From the NCBI GenBank assembly GCA_964006375.1, contig OZ023264.1, positions 10,860,225-10,924,224 on the forward strand: a stretch of DNA of 64,000 bases, in the 5' to 3' direction. The stretch is from Tillus elongatus. Its lineage: Eukaryota > Arthropoda > Insecta > Coleoptera > Cleridae. Below are positions 1-13,280 of this stretch, piece by piece (position 1 is the first letter of the stretch; every line of letters starts with the position of its first letter). A model generated the notes under the pieces. It ran no database searches. It worked only from the letters and a program-made list of their open reading frames with translations, and was not told the origin of the DNA. The translations under genes were made by a program, and so were the position numbers.

Positions 1-1076
1 AATAAACACATTTAACTTCACATTGTTGTCATATTTAAATATTGTATAGTTAATTAAGGAGGCAATCACAATAACAACAATATTATTTTTCCATGCATTT
101 AATTTAAAACTTAAGCTCAGCAGTAAACTTAGGTCCAGTTTATCTATAAGTGTCTCTCCTCTGATAAATTCGAAACTATACTCTGTTATTTTTAACCATT
201 CACTACCACACGTTAACCTATGCACTAAGGTATCTGGGTACAATTTGCACCTTCTACAATTTGGTGAATTACTGAGACCAATTTTATGTAAAAAAATCTG
301 CGAGGTAAATGAATTATGCGCAATACCGGCTTTTTTCTTGATGTGACAAGCTGTAACCTCCCTTAATCAATATTTTAAAGCTCGGTAATAGGCAAGCAGC
401 AATATGTGCGGGACCTCAAGTGAACCCAAATCTGGTCAGTAGTGAGGTCACTATTTCCTATCAATCCTACCCTAAAAGGTTTCTATCTATCAGAATTATA
501 ACTAGTAAGATTAGAAATACTATATAAGGTTGGAAGAACTTAATATTATTTACTACTTACGCTCTTGTTGTGTTGTTACACTGCCTGAAGTCTCATATTT
601 ATCAGCGCTCCAAACTAGTGCCTGGTTACGATGATTTTTTATTTAAAATTCCTCTTCGATATCTAGTAATGCAATATTAAAGAGTCTTAATTACGTTGTC
701 ACCCAAAAGTCAAAAGGGTTTAAAGACGAATTAATCTTCAATCAAACAGACATATTAATGCAACAAAATATTGAATTTATTCATATGAATTGAATTTGGA
801 ATAGCGACACAATGAAATAAAATAGCTAGTAAATCCAAAATAAACATTAATTGCACACAAATAGAAATCAACTAAATAGCAAGAACTTCAATAACAAGAA
901 ATTATTAATTAACGTACATATGACAGAGTGATGATATAAAGTGGTTGTATCTTACTAAAGAAATATAAGCACTTATATATTGAGGTATATTAAAAATCAG
1001 ATGCTCTGTGTTGCAGCTCAAAAGTAAACAAATTATTATGTAAATTATTTGACGTGTGTCAATTAACTTGGTTAAT
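1..1076. other. No recognised gene or repeat
   Basis: This is AT-rich DNA without a long open frame, a splice-flanked exon or terminal repeats that I can recognise on either strand. It ends where the hairpin of the first HINE-like element begins. I see nothing more in it. Confidence 0.5.
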
Positions 1077-2476
<1,400 letters not shown>

Positions 2477-2477
2477 T

Positions 2478-3699
2478 TTTTTATATTTAGATCCTGGCCA
2501 GTTCTTAGAGTGAGGCTCAAAGTAAAAATATATATGTAAATATTTACGTGAGAACTCTATAGTAATTATTGAAAATAAGTGATATTAAAGATAATAAGTC
2601 GGATATTTTTACAGGCAAAATTAACTAATTACAATTTCAAAAACTAAATGTTTAGATTTACAAAAACTGAGATAATTCCAGAGATTAAACAGGAAATCTA
2701 TATTTATTTTAACAGCACCTCCCTGACATGTTTAAACTCAAAACTTGATTAAGTGAGTTTGAAAGTTCAGATTATAAACCGTTCAGATATCAAATGACTG
2801 CATGAAATATTGGCTGGTTCAGAGAACAATTCTATGTGGACTCACGAAACTTTCCTGCCTTAAATTACCTGTGACTTTATGGGGATGCCCTCCAAGTTGG
2901 ATCCACTAAGAATGCCTGACATGAGTTTCAGTGACTTCGATATGAGAGAAGAAGCTGGGAAAAATCAGTGATGTTTCACATTAGTGGTCGCTGCAGGTGG
3001 ATTTACTGTTTCACGTGTACCAGACCATTTGACACCCAGGTCGATATTCTGCATTCGCTTGTTGGAAGCTTCGCGAATCGCAATTAAAACGTAAATTTGC
3101 CCTGATGAAATTTACTGCCAAATGACTTAAAGTTTGACGATAACCAGGAAATCTTTTTAAAGCAGCAAGGCAACAGGTTTAAACAAAGAACCACAATTTA
3201 ACTCCCGTTTTATGCTGGATACTATGTTAATTTAAACTCGAAAATTATTAAAATGCTTTAAACAATCACGGAGCATTGTTACAAGGTAGTATAGGTAACA
3301 GGAAAACTATTAAAAACTCAGTTTATAAGACAATTCGAGAGACACCTAAAGTCAACGTGTTTACGCCACAGGCGTCAGTGCCAGACTCCCAGAGGTAGAG
3401 AGCGTTCGGCCGCTCCTGACCCCTGCACGAAATTTTCAGAATCATCAGCGTTAGTGGCTATGTGCGAGCTCTCTCTCTCTCGCCTTCATTATTTGAATGA
3501 GATAAAACGAGACCCCCAATCGTTGGCGAAGTCACCGACGTCTTCTATATACACCTCTACAATAATGGACTCGTCCGTTCATTTGCCAACCGTTTTTCTA
3601 GATCTCACCATAATTACGTCAGCTTTTACCTAGAATTTCAGGACAAAAGAGATGTTTATTGTCCCCAACAAAATGCAACGTTTTTCAATATTTAGATTT
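2478..3699. other. No recognised gene; short CT run
   Basis: No convincing exon or element ends were found. The only feature is a short pyrimidine run (CTCTCTCT) near 3,470. A locally GC-richer patch at 3,340-3,560 stands out from its surroundings but has no open frame that I can name. Confidence 0.4.
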
Positions 3700-6600
3700 C
3701 GACGTATATTATAGGGAGTTCAGTACGCTTCTCACGATACAGAATTTTTTAGCGAATTTTCATCAACATCATTTTGAAACCAAAACTTGAAATATTTAAT
3801 ATAGATAGGGTTTCTGGTATTATTTATTATGCTTGGTGGTTTTTTAAGTGTTTTTAAACCAGTAATGATTCCACGTAAAAACTGAATCGTTACAAAGCAT
3901 TGATTGTTAACATTTCTCCAGAGCTGATTATTTCTGGTGCCTGCTTTTCTTTTCCCTCTCATGATATCCCAAAAAACTAGTTTTGTTGTAGTGCTCTGAA
4001 AATCAGTTATCACTAGATAGACCATCTCCTCAACGATTTGGCGAATGTGTGGTGCTTGATGAGGAATATCTGCAGGAAGAGGTGGGTTTCCAGGACACAG
4101 TACATACCATTTTGAATATTCAAACATGTCAGGAGTGTCTTTAACCGATTTTATTGTTCTAACTATTAGTAATGCATTACACTAACTTAAAGGATATGTC
4201 AGTCCTAGACCACCCTTATGTTTCGGCTCTATTAGTATTTCTCTGGATATCCCGTTCATTTTTTCGGCCCAGGTGAACATTCCACAAATCCCAGTCACCC
4301 TTTATGCTGTCAAATTTGGAATAGGCAAAATTTGTGCCAAATACCAAATTTTGGACATTGCGTATGTATTAACAAAAAACACTTTTTGATACAAACTGAA
4401 TTTTCGAGATTTATTAGATGCTATCACCTGCTGCAACTTGCTCACTGCATTGTACCAAATGTTGTTAATCATTTGGTGTATATTACTGCAATAGCTTATT
4501 CCAAGGATGTTAATTAAATTTTCTATGCTAAACCAGCCTGTATTAAAATATCCCCGTTTTCATTTGCTCTACCCAACTTTACTGCTTTACATTTACTGGT
4601 ATTCAGCACTACCCCTGATCATGTTTGTATACAAATCAATTACGTTTTTGATCTTACTGATTTCATCACATTTTCGTACTTGCAGTGTCACATCATCTGC
4701 GTAAGCATGTACCTCTACATTTTGGGAAATCAGTTTCTGTAATAGGATTCAAGACTAATTACAAACAACACCATTGAAAATGGGCACCCTTGTCTAGCGC
4801 CATTATTAATTCTAATGGGGTCTGAAATACCTCCGTTTATCTGAATGACTGAAGTAGCTCCTATATAGATATTCTTTAAGATTTATATTATGGACTGATC
4901 AAAGCCAAACTTTTCGAGTACTTCCCACAAATACTGATAACTGACTCTGTCAAAAGCATGATCAAAATCCAAGCTAAGAAGCCTTTGAAATTTTCCATCC
5001 ATTGCTCTTGCTGCCACTGTTTCCCTGAGATTAATGAGGCCCTCAAATATTGAACCATCTTTTTTACAGCCAGCTCGTTTGCTAGTTATTATCCCTTAGA
5101 TGTTCTGCTATTCGGTGCTTCAGGCATTTTATAAAGATTTTGTAGTTTGGGTTCAACGTTTAAATTGGCCTAAAATCATTTACGTGCTATGCGTTGCCTA
5201 CTTTTGGTATCAACACATTTACTCCTTTCTTAAATTCACTTGGGATTTTTAGCCCCCAATTATTTCATTCAAAACTTCAGTTAATTCGTTTTTGATTATA
5301 TCTCAGTATGATGCATAAAACTCCAGAGTCAGGCCGTCTATACCTGGTGATTTGTTCTTTGTGCACTGTTGTAATGTATTCCAAACTTCATCTTCCTTTA
5401 TGTTTTCCATTATTTGCTTGTTTGCGCATTCGATAGCGGATTTTTAAAGTTTCCATTCATAGCCTCTTTATTTAGCTGGTTTTGTTGGTTTTTATAAAGT
5501 TTAGAAAAGTATTCACAAAATTGTTGCTTTATCTTTTGTTTATCTTCTTCATAACTGCTTCCTTGTTTAATTTTGTTTATATTTTTTCGTTGTATGGATT
5601 TATTTTCTTTCATTATATGGAAAATCGAAATTTGTTAATTGTGGACCTATCAGGTATTTTTCGTTACACTTTTGTATCTACTTTAAAGTATGTTTTGATG
5701 TTTTAGTAGCAGGGCTTTGTATTTTTTCATTTCTATGTAAGTTGCCTCTTCATTAGGATCTTTCTCAGTGCAACATTTCAGACAGGATTGATAAAATTCT
5801 ATAGTTTTTTTCTCTACACTTCTTTTCATTTTAGTTTGCCATTTAAAAAACTATTGTATTTTCACTTTTGGAAAATTTGTCCACCATACGATTGTAGAAG
5901 ACTATATGTTTTTTGTCCTTTTCCAGGAATTCCAGTTAGACTGAAACATGGCTTTTACGTTTCTGTCACCAAGAATTTCATTATTTTATTTTCCATATGT
6001 ATAGGCTGGTTTTATTCTTCCATCTGACATTTCAATCGATATTAGCACCGCAAAGTGGTCAGAGAATGGCACCGGAAGTATTTTGCTTGATTTTAATTTC
6101 ATGACAGCTCCATGATTAATGTATATTCTGTTCAGCCTTGAAATTTTTTTATAAAAATATGTATAACCAGGTGTAGCATTTTTGTTTGTCCAGCAGTCTT
6201 TTAAACTGAAGCATTGTAGAAAGGAGTTCAGTGTATTACAAAAGTCGTTTTTTTTAAATTTATAGTACAATTAAAACCCAATTAATATATTTTCTCTTTT
6301 ATTTGTCAGTAATGTTGGCAATTCATTTGCAAAAAAATGATGCCTCTTCCCTTTGTTTTGATTTCCACTTGGTGCATATATATTAACTATTTTGAAGCTT
6401 CCTACATTTAGGCTAAGTCCTCTTGAATTTTCTAAATATTTCGCATGTGAAACATGACTGTTCTTTTAAAAGAATTGCAGTGCCCCTCTTGTTTTCATCT
6501 ACATTTATCAGAGCTTTGTAGCCTTGAATGAAACTAAAATCTAAGATAGAGATTTCCTGTAACAGCATGATATCTATACTGTTCCTGTGTATAAACTGTT

Positions 6601-7090
6601 TGAGCATATGGAGTTTTAAGATGAAAGAAATTGTACATAAATTTAGTGTTCTTATGACATCACTAATAGCTGGTAGTTACATTAATTTTACCTTTTATTG
6701 GTCTTGTGACTCAGACGAAACCGTAGTTTCTTCTATATCATGATGAGGTGTCACTCCCTTTTCAAAAACTATTGGATGACTTTTATTCTGAACGATCAGT
6801 CCATCCATTAGATCTAAGCAGGATGTGTCTACTTTTTTCTTCGGAACCCGCGCATTTTCGCCTGTCTCACTCATTTTTTCACTAGATAACATTACCAGGG
6901 CTTTTCCTTTCGATTTTCCTCCCCTTCTTGATATGATATTGCGGGTCCAGCGTTGCTTTTTGAATTGCTTACTTCTGCTTGTTCAGGTTTAGTTTTTCTG
7001 TCATTGTTATTTTTACCAGTTTCAATTTCCTTTCTAACAATTTCTCCAGAATCACATTTGACATTGTCTATTTTTATGTTTTCTAAGATA

Positions 7091-7095
<5 letters not shown>
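3700..7095 (-). mobile_element. Degenerate L1/Tx1-like LINE
   Basis: A non-LTR retrotransposon on the minus strand, broken by many stops and frameshifts. From 5' to 3': an acidic and lysine-rich possible ORF1 remnant (about 7,090-6,695); endonuclease pieces (about 6,607-6,413, including DIMLLQEI; and 6,220-6,020, including SDHFAVLISIE); a linker (5,613-5,410); and reverse transcriptase around 5,380-4,500 with GARQGCPFS, LDFDHAFDRV and the catalytic YADD in alternating frames. A C-terminal frame (4,127-3,732) is the longest open piece. The QGCPFS and YADDVTL blocks favour an L1 or Tx1-type clade. The 5' end abuts a (TA)n tract. Confidence 0.7.
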
Positions 7096-7168
<73 letters not shown>

Positions 7169-7745
7169 GAATAATTTACCAAAATTTAGGTATGTAAGTT
7201 TAAAGACAAAAAGTTAGAAGCATTTAAAGAAAAAAAAATTGTGGTTTTCCCAAATTTCGACGTAAAAAGTCGCGATTTGAAACGTGAAAATTTGCAACAT
7301 TTAGGCAAATAACATGAAATAAATACGGATTATGTAAAGAGTGTTCTGCAAACCTTAAAGTTTCAGCTTAAACCATCATTGCACTTCATTTTAATAAAAT
7401 ATTTCCAGAAAATTCATTTCAAATAGACTCTTTCTCTGATGCTTTGGAAGTAGTTTTAGTTAAATTTTTGGTTTAATGGTCCATAATTTTTAGCTAATTT
7501 TCATAGAAAAAAATCGTTAATGAGGAGAATTCTAAAAAGATTTCTTCAAATGTGCACAAACTAGCCCCCCTAGAATCCATATTCGGGTTTATTTTCTGTT
7601 TACATATATACATTGTGACGCGTTTCTACGGTAAAGCTCAATATATTTGTTATTATGCGAGATACGAGAAAAAAGGTATACGTTACCTATAGGGTGCATC
7701 TTATAAAATTATTTTGACAACCACAGCATGGACCATAAGTCGTTG
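7096..7745 (-). mobile_element. HINE-like element fragment with (TA)n
   Basis: A (TA)n tract at about 7,096-7,164 is followed by the conserved HINE-like core, including the block seen at 1,600-1,900 and 35,200-35,530. The stretch at 7,515-7,625 repeats the 3' domain of the family without its hairpin. The same extra segment occurs at 63,840-63,990, so these two copies share a distinct subfamily. Confidence 0.5.
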
Positions 7746-7949
7746 GTGATACCTGCATTCCTTATTGCATTTTTTAATTTTTTAAGTTTGATTAAACACA
7801 AATTATCTATAAGTTTTATTAAAATTGATCAACTCTTACTGGATTTTTTTGAAAGTCAGCAGCTTTGTACCAGGACCATATGGGTATCAAAGTTTATCCA
7901 AATAGGCTTATTATTTACGGGGATCTGAAGTTATATCGGAAAACTTGAT

Positions 7950-8168
7950 TTGTCTTGCAGAAAACTGGTCTGATTGGACTGGTTAACGAACTTGTCCAAG
8001 AAAATTTTAAAAGCAATATACTTGGCAAGTTGGATCAAAAGAGGTTAATTGTTTTTTAAAGATTTTAACTGACCCCAAAGATAGGTTCTGGTGGCTCTAA
8101 TTCACGTTCGTTTGAAGTGACTCTCCGAAAGTCTCACCATCATAACTTCCCAATGCAAATTCACTAAA
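7950..8168 (+). mobile_element. HINE-like 3' end, diverged, no TA tract
   Basis: The sequence carries the family's core phrase (TAACGAACTTGTCCAAG), a diverged 3' domain (AACTGACCCC, TCTCACCAT) and a terminal TTCACTAA. The TA tract is missing. It lies immediately left of the hAT element. Confidence 0.4.
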
Positions 8169-8326
8169 TCAATAAAATTGGATGGCCAAATCAATAGTCA
8201 TATTCATATTAGTCAGGGCTCGGATTATATGCAATTTGCATATTTTTTGCATAAATTGCATATTTTAGTGTATTTTGCATTATTTGCATATTTCACAATT
8301 TTTATGGGTTTCCGTATGTAACAAAA

Positions 8327-8940
8327 ACTCTGGACGCAGCAAGTGCGTTATGGTAGTGAATTTTCATAGAAATGATCTGGCACAAAATATTTTATTATAA
8401 CTTTTTTTTCTTGTAACATAGAAATCTGAATTTTGGTGTATAGTTTACTTTTTATATCGTAAACCTACCTACCAAATTTGGGTATCATAGCTTTTTTATT
8501 TTTTAAGATAAAATTTTTTTTAAATGAAAACTCAAAATTTTCCCGGAAAACCTCTTCCAATTTTTTTGATTAACGAACTTGTCAAAGTCATTTACAAAAG
8601 GAAGATACATGGCAAATGTTATCCACATCGGCCTATTATTCTTTGAGATAAAAATTTTTTTCGAATGAAAACTCAAAATTTTTCCGGAAAACCTCGTCCG
8701 ATTTTCCTGACTAACAAACTTGTCAAAGCCATTTACAAGAGAAAGGTACATGCCAAATTTTATTAAAATGAGCTTATTACTTTTTGAGATAAGAATTTTT
8801 TTCTAATGAAAACTCAAAATTTTCCCGGAAAACCTCGTCCGATTTTCCTGACTAACGAACTTATCCAAGCCATTTACAAAAGAAAGGTACATGCCAAATT
8901 TTATCAAAATCGGCGTATTATTTTTTGAGTTATCGGTGTG

Positions 8941-9014
<74 letters not shown>

Positions 9015-9147
9015 ATATAAAAATTGAAACTGACCCCGGATATGGGTTCTAGGGGTCCTAGATCGCGCTCATTTGAAGAAATTTTTTCAAAATTCAAAAG
9101 TCGAGATCTCCTCATTAGTGAATTTTTTCTAAGAAAATTCACTAAAA
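8327..9147 (+). mobile_element. HINE-like element, short form, full length
   Basis: The 5' end CTCTGGACGCAGCAAGTGCG is followed by TAGTGAATTTTC. Three tandem monomers of 141 bp lie at about 8,500-8,920, then a (TA)n tract (about 8,945-9,011), then the 3' domain and a terminal hairpin ending AAAATTCACTA. It sits inside the left end of the hAT element. There is no coding capacity. It lacks the TIR-bounded 5' module of the long form. Confidence 0.75.
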
Positions 9148-9814
9148 GCCATATACTTGTTTCAGTGTAAGTAACTGCTAAGGTAAATTTATAGGCCGTT
9201 CAAATGTAGCTGGCGGAAAGGAGATTCCAAACTCCTGGTATTGTATAGTTCGAGCGCTTCACTCAGATATAAGACAGTGCGCTAGACAGGGTGAGCTACT
9301 TCTGGGTTCTTAGAATATACCGCCTCCTAGCTTTGTACGTGTTATACCTAAATGAAACCAGTAGCTAGTAGTTGAGAATATAAAAATAAGTTCTTGGAAG
9401 GATTGTCTGTAATGGCGCTCTTTTCTTTGTACTTTACATAAACGTGAAATAAATAGCAAGATGCAATTCGTAGGTGTTGTTTAAATCTAATATTCGTAAG
9501 AACTAGGGTTTTACGCCCGCCTATCATAAAAACCGTGTCTGGAATTCCCAATAATAATAATAACAATAACTGCAGAATGTATTAAAAGGACTGACCGCCA
9601 GGTAATTTTATTCGTATCTTAAGTCTCGTAAGAAGTCATTAAAGGGGATTAGGGCTGATTTATTTACACGCCAGTGGTGTCTAGAATTGAAATAATTTAT
9701 TTCTCTTAGTTACTTTGCCTGTGCTGCTTGTGCTTAGTTGCAGGCACAGTGAATTCACTTCATCTTTAGACAGTGTTAGTGTAGAGTTGCTTTTATTATC
9801 TTATACTGTAAAAA

Positions 9815-9904
9815 ATGTGCTCCAAATTGCCAAGCTGGATACGGCCACACTCAGGGCTTTCCGTATATGGTGACAACGTTTTTTGTAAACCACGCGGGAA
9901 AGTG
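9815..9904 (+). pseudogene. hAT transposase exon 1
   Basis: Thirty codons from an ATG end at a consensus donor (GTAAGT at 9,905). The peptide (SGLSVYGDNVFC and flanks) is the start of a BED-type zinc-finger region as found in hAT transposases. The next exon appears to begin at 10,223 after a pyrimidine-rich acceptor. Confidence 0.55.
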
Positions 9905-10263
9905 GTAAGTTACTTTTTATTTTAAGCAACTGATCTATTTTCTTTGTTTTTCTAACCTTCGCCATTAATCAGCCCAGCTTTTTTTGTTAAATTTTCCGAC
10001 ACATAATTTTTATAATCGAAAATTATAAAATTGAATCGAAATAAAAAATTAAATGAAGTATTTAAAAAATACCTTGCAGTTCTTAAAAAATTTCAAATTA
10101 AAAATTTACTTCTTTATTTTTATTACTTAATTAACGGATATTGTATAAAAACAATACTAAATTTCTATTTATTCGAAAAAAAAAGTAGATGCCTGTAGTA
10201 ATATTGATTTCTTTTCGAACAGATTTCAAGCGCAAGGAAATATCTCATAGACCAACACTGTAA

Positions 10264-10443
10264 GACTAGACCGGAGACAGAGCAATATAAAACTTCACCC
10301 TACCAATCGCTGTGCAGACTAGTTCAAGGCACAGTGATTTTGGAATGGGTGGAGTAAGACTAAGGGTATGCACAATCAACCAAGGGTTGCGGTGCTATCG
10401 GGGCGGCAAGGCCGCGGACGAGCCCTGAGGGAACAAAAAAAAA
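10264..10443 (+). mobile_element. SINE-like retroposon, poly-A tail, 10-bp TSD
   Basis: A 180-bp insert ends in a run of A and is flanked by perfect direct copies of aacactgtaa (10,254-10,263 and 10,444-10,453). Excising it with one copy restores the hAT reading frame (DQHCKTPLHQ), so the junctions are firm. The insert is GC-richer than its host and ends in a stem-rich segment (GGGCGGCAAGGCCGC). I do not recognise its RNA ancestor. Confidence 0.65.
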
Positions 10444-10807
10444 AACACTGTAAAACACCCCTGCATCAAAGAAATTGTGAGAAACGAAATTCAAATAATA
10501 CGTCCCAAGCATCAATACGCGAATGTTTGGGAAACCAAACAAAGAAAGCAGAAGGGGATACCTTTAAGTTTTTGGAAAAATATTGTAAACAGTCTATACC
10601 AGATGAAAGTACTTTGAGAAAAAATATGGTTGAAAGTATTATTTAGAAACTTTTTCAGAAGTAAAAAGTAAAAATAATGTTTGTTACGTTGTAGTAGATG
10701 AAACTCAAGATGTTTGTAGTAGATATTTTGCTAATTTAATGATAGGCACCTTAACTGAAATTTCTTCATCTAGACCTTATTTAATTGCAGTCAAAGAATT
10801 AGAAAAA

Positions 10808-11277
10808 CTCTGGACAGCAAGTGCGTTATGGTAGTGAATTTTTATTAAATGCTTCAAATTTGAATAACTCAATTTTCTATAAACTTAGAAAGTTTAATTT
10901 TGGTACGTAGTAAGGTCTTTCCTAGGGCAAGATATTCACCAAATTTCATTAAATTCAATTTGTAATTTTTGGAGAAAAAAAATTTTTTTGGACAAAAATT
11001 AAAATTTGAATAACTCAATTTTCTATAAACTTAGAAAGTTGAATTTTGGTACATAATAAGTTCTCTCTCAAGGCAATATATATAATAAATTTAATTAAAA
11101 CAGCTTTGTTATTTTCAGAGAAAAAATTTTTTTTTTGAAAGAAAACTCAAAATTGTCCTAGAAAACCCCGTCCGATTGATTTTCCTGACCAACGAACTCA
11201 TCCAAGCCATTAATAAAATAAAGGCACCTGCCGAGTTTCATTGAAATCGGTTAATTATTTTTTGAGTTATCAGACGG

Positions 11278-11369
<92 letters not shown>

Positions 11370-11488
11370 ATATAAAAATTGAAACTGACCCCGGATATGG
11401 GTTCTAGGGGTCCTAGTTCGCGCTTATTTGAAAAAATTTTTGCAAAGTCTCACCATCGTCTCTTATTTTTTTAAATAAAAATTCACTA
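10808..11488 (+). mobile_element. HINE-like element inside hAT transposase
   Basis: Terminal CTCTGGACAGCAAGTGCG, a core with two diverged repeats, a (TA)n tract at about 11,281-11,365, and a hairpin ending AAATTCACTA. The host frame reads VKELE before it and KTNNITI after it. The pre-insertion site was therefore a run of A in coding sequence, and no target duplication longer than a few A is needed. Confidence 0.75.
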
Positions 11489-12625
11489 AAAACAAATAAT
11501 ATTACTATAACCAGATTTATTCAAGAGGGTCTGTCAAACGTGTTGTACCAGTTGATAAAGTTTTACTACTGCTTACCGATGCTGCTACATATGTGGTCAA
11601 AGTTAGAATTCGTTTAAAAATATTTTATCCCAACTTAATTCATTGTACGTGCCTGGCTCGCGGGTTAAACAGGGTAGCAGAAGAAATTAGACGGCAATTT
11701 CTTTTAGTCAATTAATTAATCAATAAGAAGAAATAGTATTCCTCAAAGCTCCTTTAATAGTTAAAAGATAAAGAGAAGTTCTGCCTGGGGTACCATTACC
11801 TCCTAGACCTGTAATCACGCGATGGGGGTCCTATATCGAGGCTGCCTTATTTAATTTTGAACATTTTAGAGAAATCACGGAGGTAATGCTTAAATTTGCA
11901 AATAAAGCAGATGCGTCAGTGAAACAAGCAGAAATTATTTTAAAAGATTCCAAATTGAGCCAGCAATTATGTTTTATAAACATTAATTATAAAATAGTTG
12001 CAGAAACTATACAAAAAATTCTGCAGCAAAATGTTTTGCTAACTGAATCAGTTAAATTAATAGAACATTTGAAACAAACTATTGATAAAGCAAATGGGCC
12101 TGTTCCAAAACAAATTACAAAATTTTTTATCAGAAACACTCACAAAAAATGAAGGTTTTACCAAGTTAACGCAGATTGCAAAAGCTCTGGATGGAGATTT
12201 TTCAGACGATTTACCTACCATATTGTCAAGCTTAAAATATGCTCCAATTACCTCAGTCGACGTAGAACGGAGTTTTTCTTCGTATAAAAACTAACTGAGA
12301 GAAGGCAATCTTTCAAAATTGATAATTTAGAGCGCCACTTAATAATATAATCGGTTAATAGTAATAATTGCAATAATAATATTAATGAATAATTAATAAA
12401 TAATATAATTAGGGTCCTATGTGGTATCGATTGTGAATAAAATTAATAGCTTAGACCTTTAAAAACTTGTTTTATTGGTATACTATGATTATTTATGCAT
12501 TGCATATATCGATATTTTTGTCCATATTTTGTTCAAGTTGGTGCATTTTTTTTCAAATTTCATGCATATTTATGCGCATATTTCACCTAAAAAGTTTGCA
12601 TATAAATCCGAGCCATGATAATAAT

Positions 12626-13280
12626 GTACGTTTCACTCGATTAATTTTTATTCAAATCTGAGCCACTTCACTTTGAATTGATTCGGCAGCTTACCTGAAG
12701 ATAAAACGAAGACTACATTGACCCACTTTACTAAATATGTTTACTAGTTTAGCTAGGCGTATTTGACGTACCATTTAATTATTGCGTAAGTTAAATTTTG
12801 ATCGAAGAACTTGACAGTAATCAATTCTCGATTCGTCTATTCCTTACAATAAAGTTCACTGTCATTATCCACCTTTACGTAATACTTAATACCTAATACT
12901 ATTTTCTATTTTATTTGCAGTCTATACATATTATATGGCAAATACAGGGTACTGAACTCTATTAATTTGCAAATTTTTGCTATTACCGAAACCATAAAAG
13001 ATGTAAGGTTAAAGCAAATGCTTCCTTAACAATTTTAAGGTGTTTTTAGGACGGTACAAATATTTGAACAACACTAGTTATTATGTAAACCCAATCTATT
13101 CATCGGGCTGTTCTTTGCAAGACTTGCAGTCAATCATAAAACACAAGTTTATTTTTTACTGTCACTTTTGGTAACATAATAATTATGTAATCCTAATTTA
13201 TACATTTGGAAGATGTTAATTAGGAAGTAAATATGAGTACCTAAATATATTGTAATCAGTCCTCAAACACTAGCTTTCCT
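12626..13280. other. No recognised gene or element
   Basis: AT-rich sequence between the hAT right end and the 3' end of a minus-strand LINE. No exon with splice signals or terminal repeat was seen. Confidence 0.4.

Larger units (their letters stand above)
10223..12350 (+). pseudogene. hAT transposase, remaining exon, interrupted
   Basis: The frame opens after an acceptor at 10,222. A 180-bp retroposon breaks it at 10,264, it resumes at 10,454 (TPLHQRNCEKRNS), and an HINE-like element breaks it again at 10,808. Pieces then continue: FIQEGLSNVLYQLIK; the LTDAAT and LIHCTCLARGLNRV blocks typical of the hAT catalytic domain; and, at 12,240-12,345, the dimerisation motif SVDVERSFSSYK. Several stops remain between 11,690 and 12,150, so the protein is dead irrespective of the insertions. 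Removing both insertions restores the local frame. Confidence 0.65.
8214..12617 (+). mobile_element. hAT DNA transposon, broken, with nested insertions
   Basis: The ends are inverted repeats: CAGGGCTCGGAT on the left, and CATGGCTCGGAT reading inward from the right. Both are followed by subterminal TTTGCATAT-type repeats. Possible 8-bp target copies are atattagt and ataataat (6 of 8 match), which suggests an old insertion. Inside are a transposase gene on the plus strand, two HINE-like insertions (8,327-9,147; 10,808-11,488) and a 180-bp retroposon (10,264-10,443). The transposase C-terminus has the hAT dimerisation signature SVDVERSFSSYK. Confidence 0.75.

Noticed and set aside
3732..4127. 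131-codon minus-strand frame as a host gene
   Set aside because: It continues a degenerate LINE whose endonuclease and RT lie upstream on the same strand.
8500..8920. CRISPR-like array from regular repeats
   Set aside because: The repeats are contiguous 141-bp monomers without unique spacers, in a eukaryotic mobile element.
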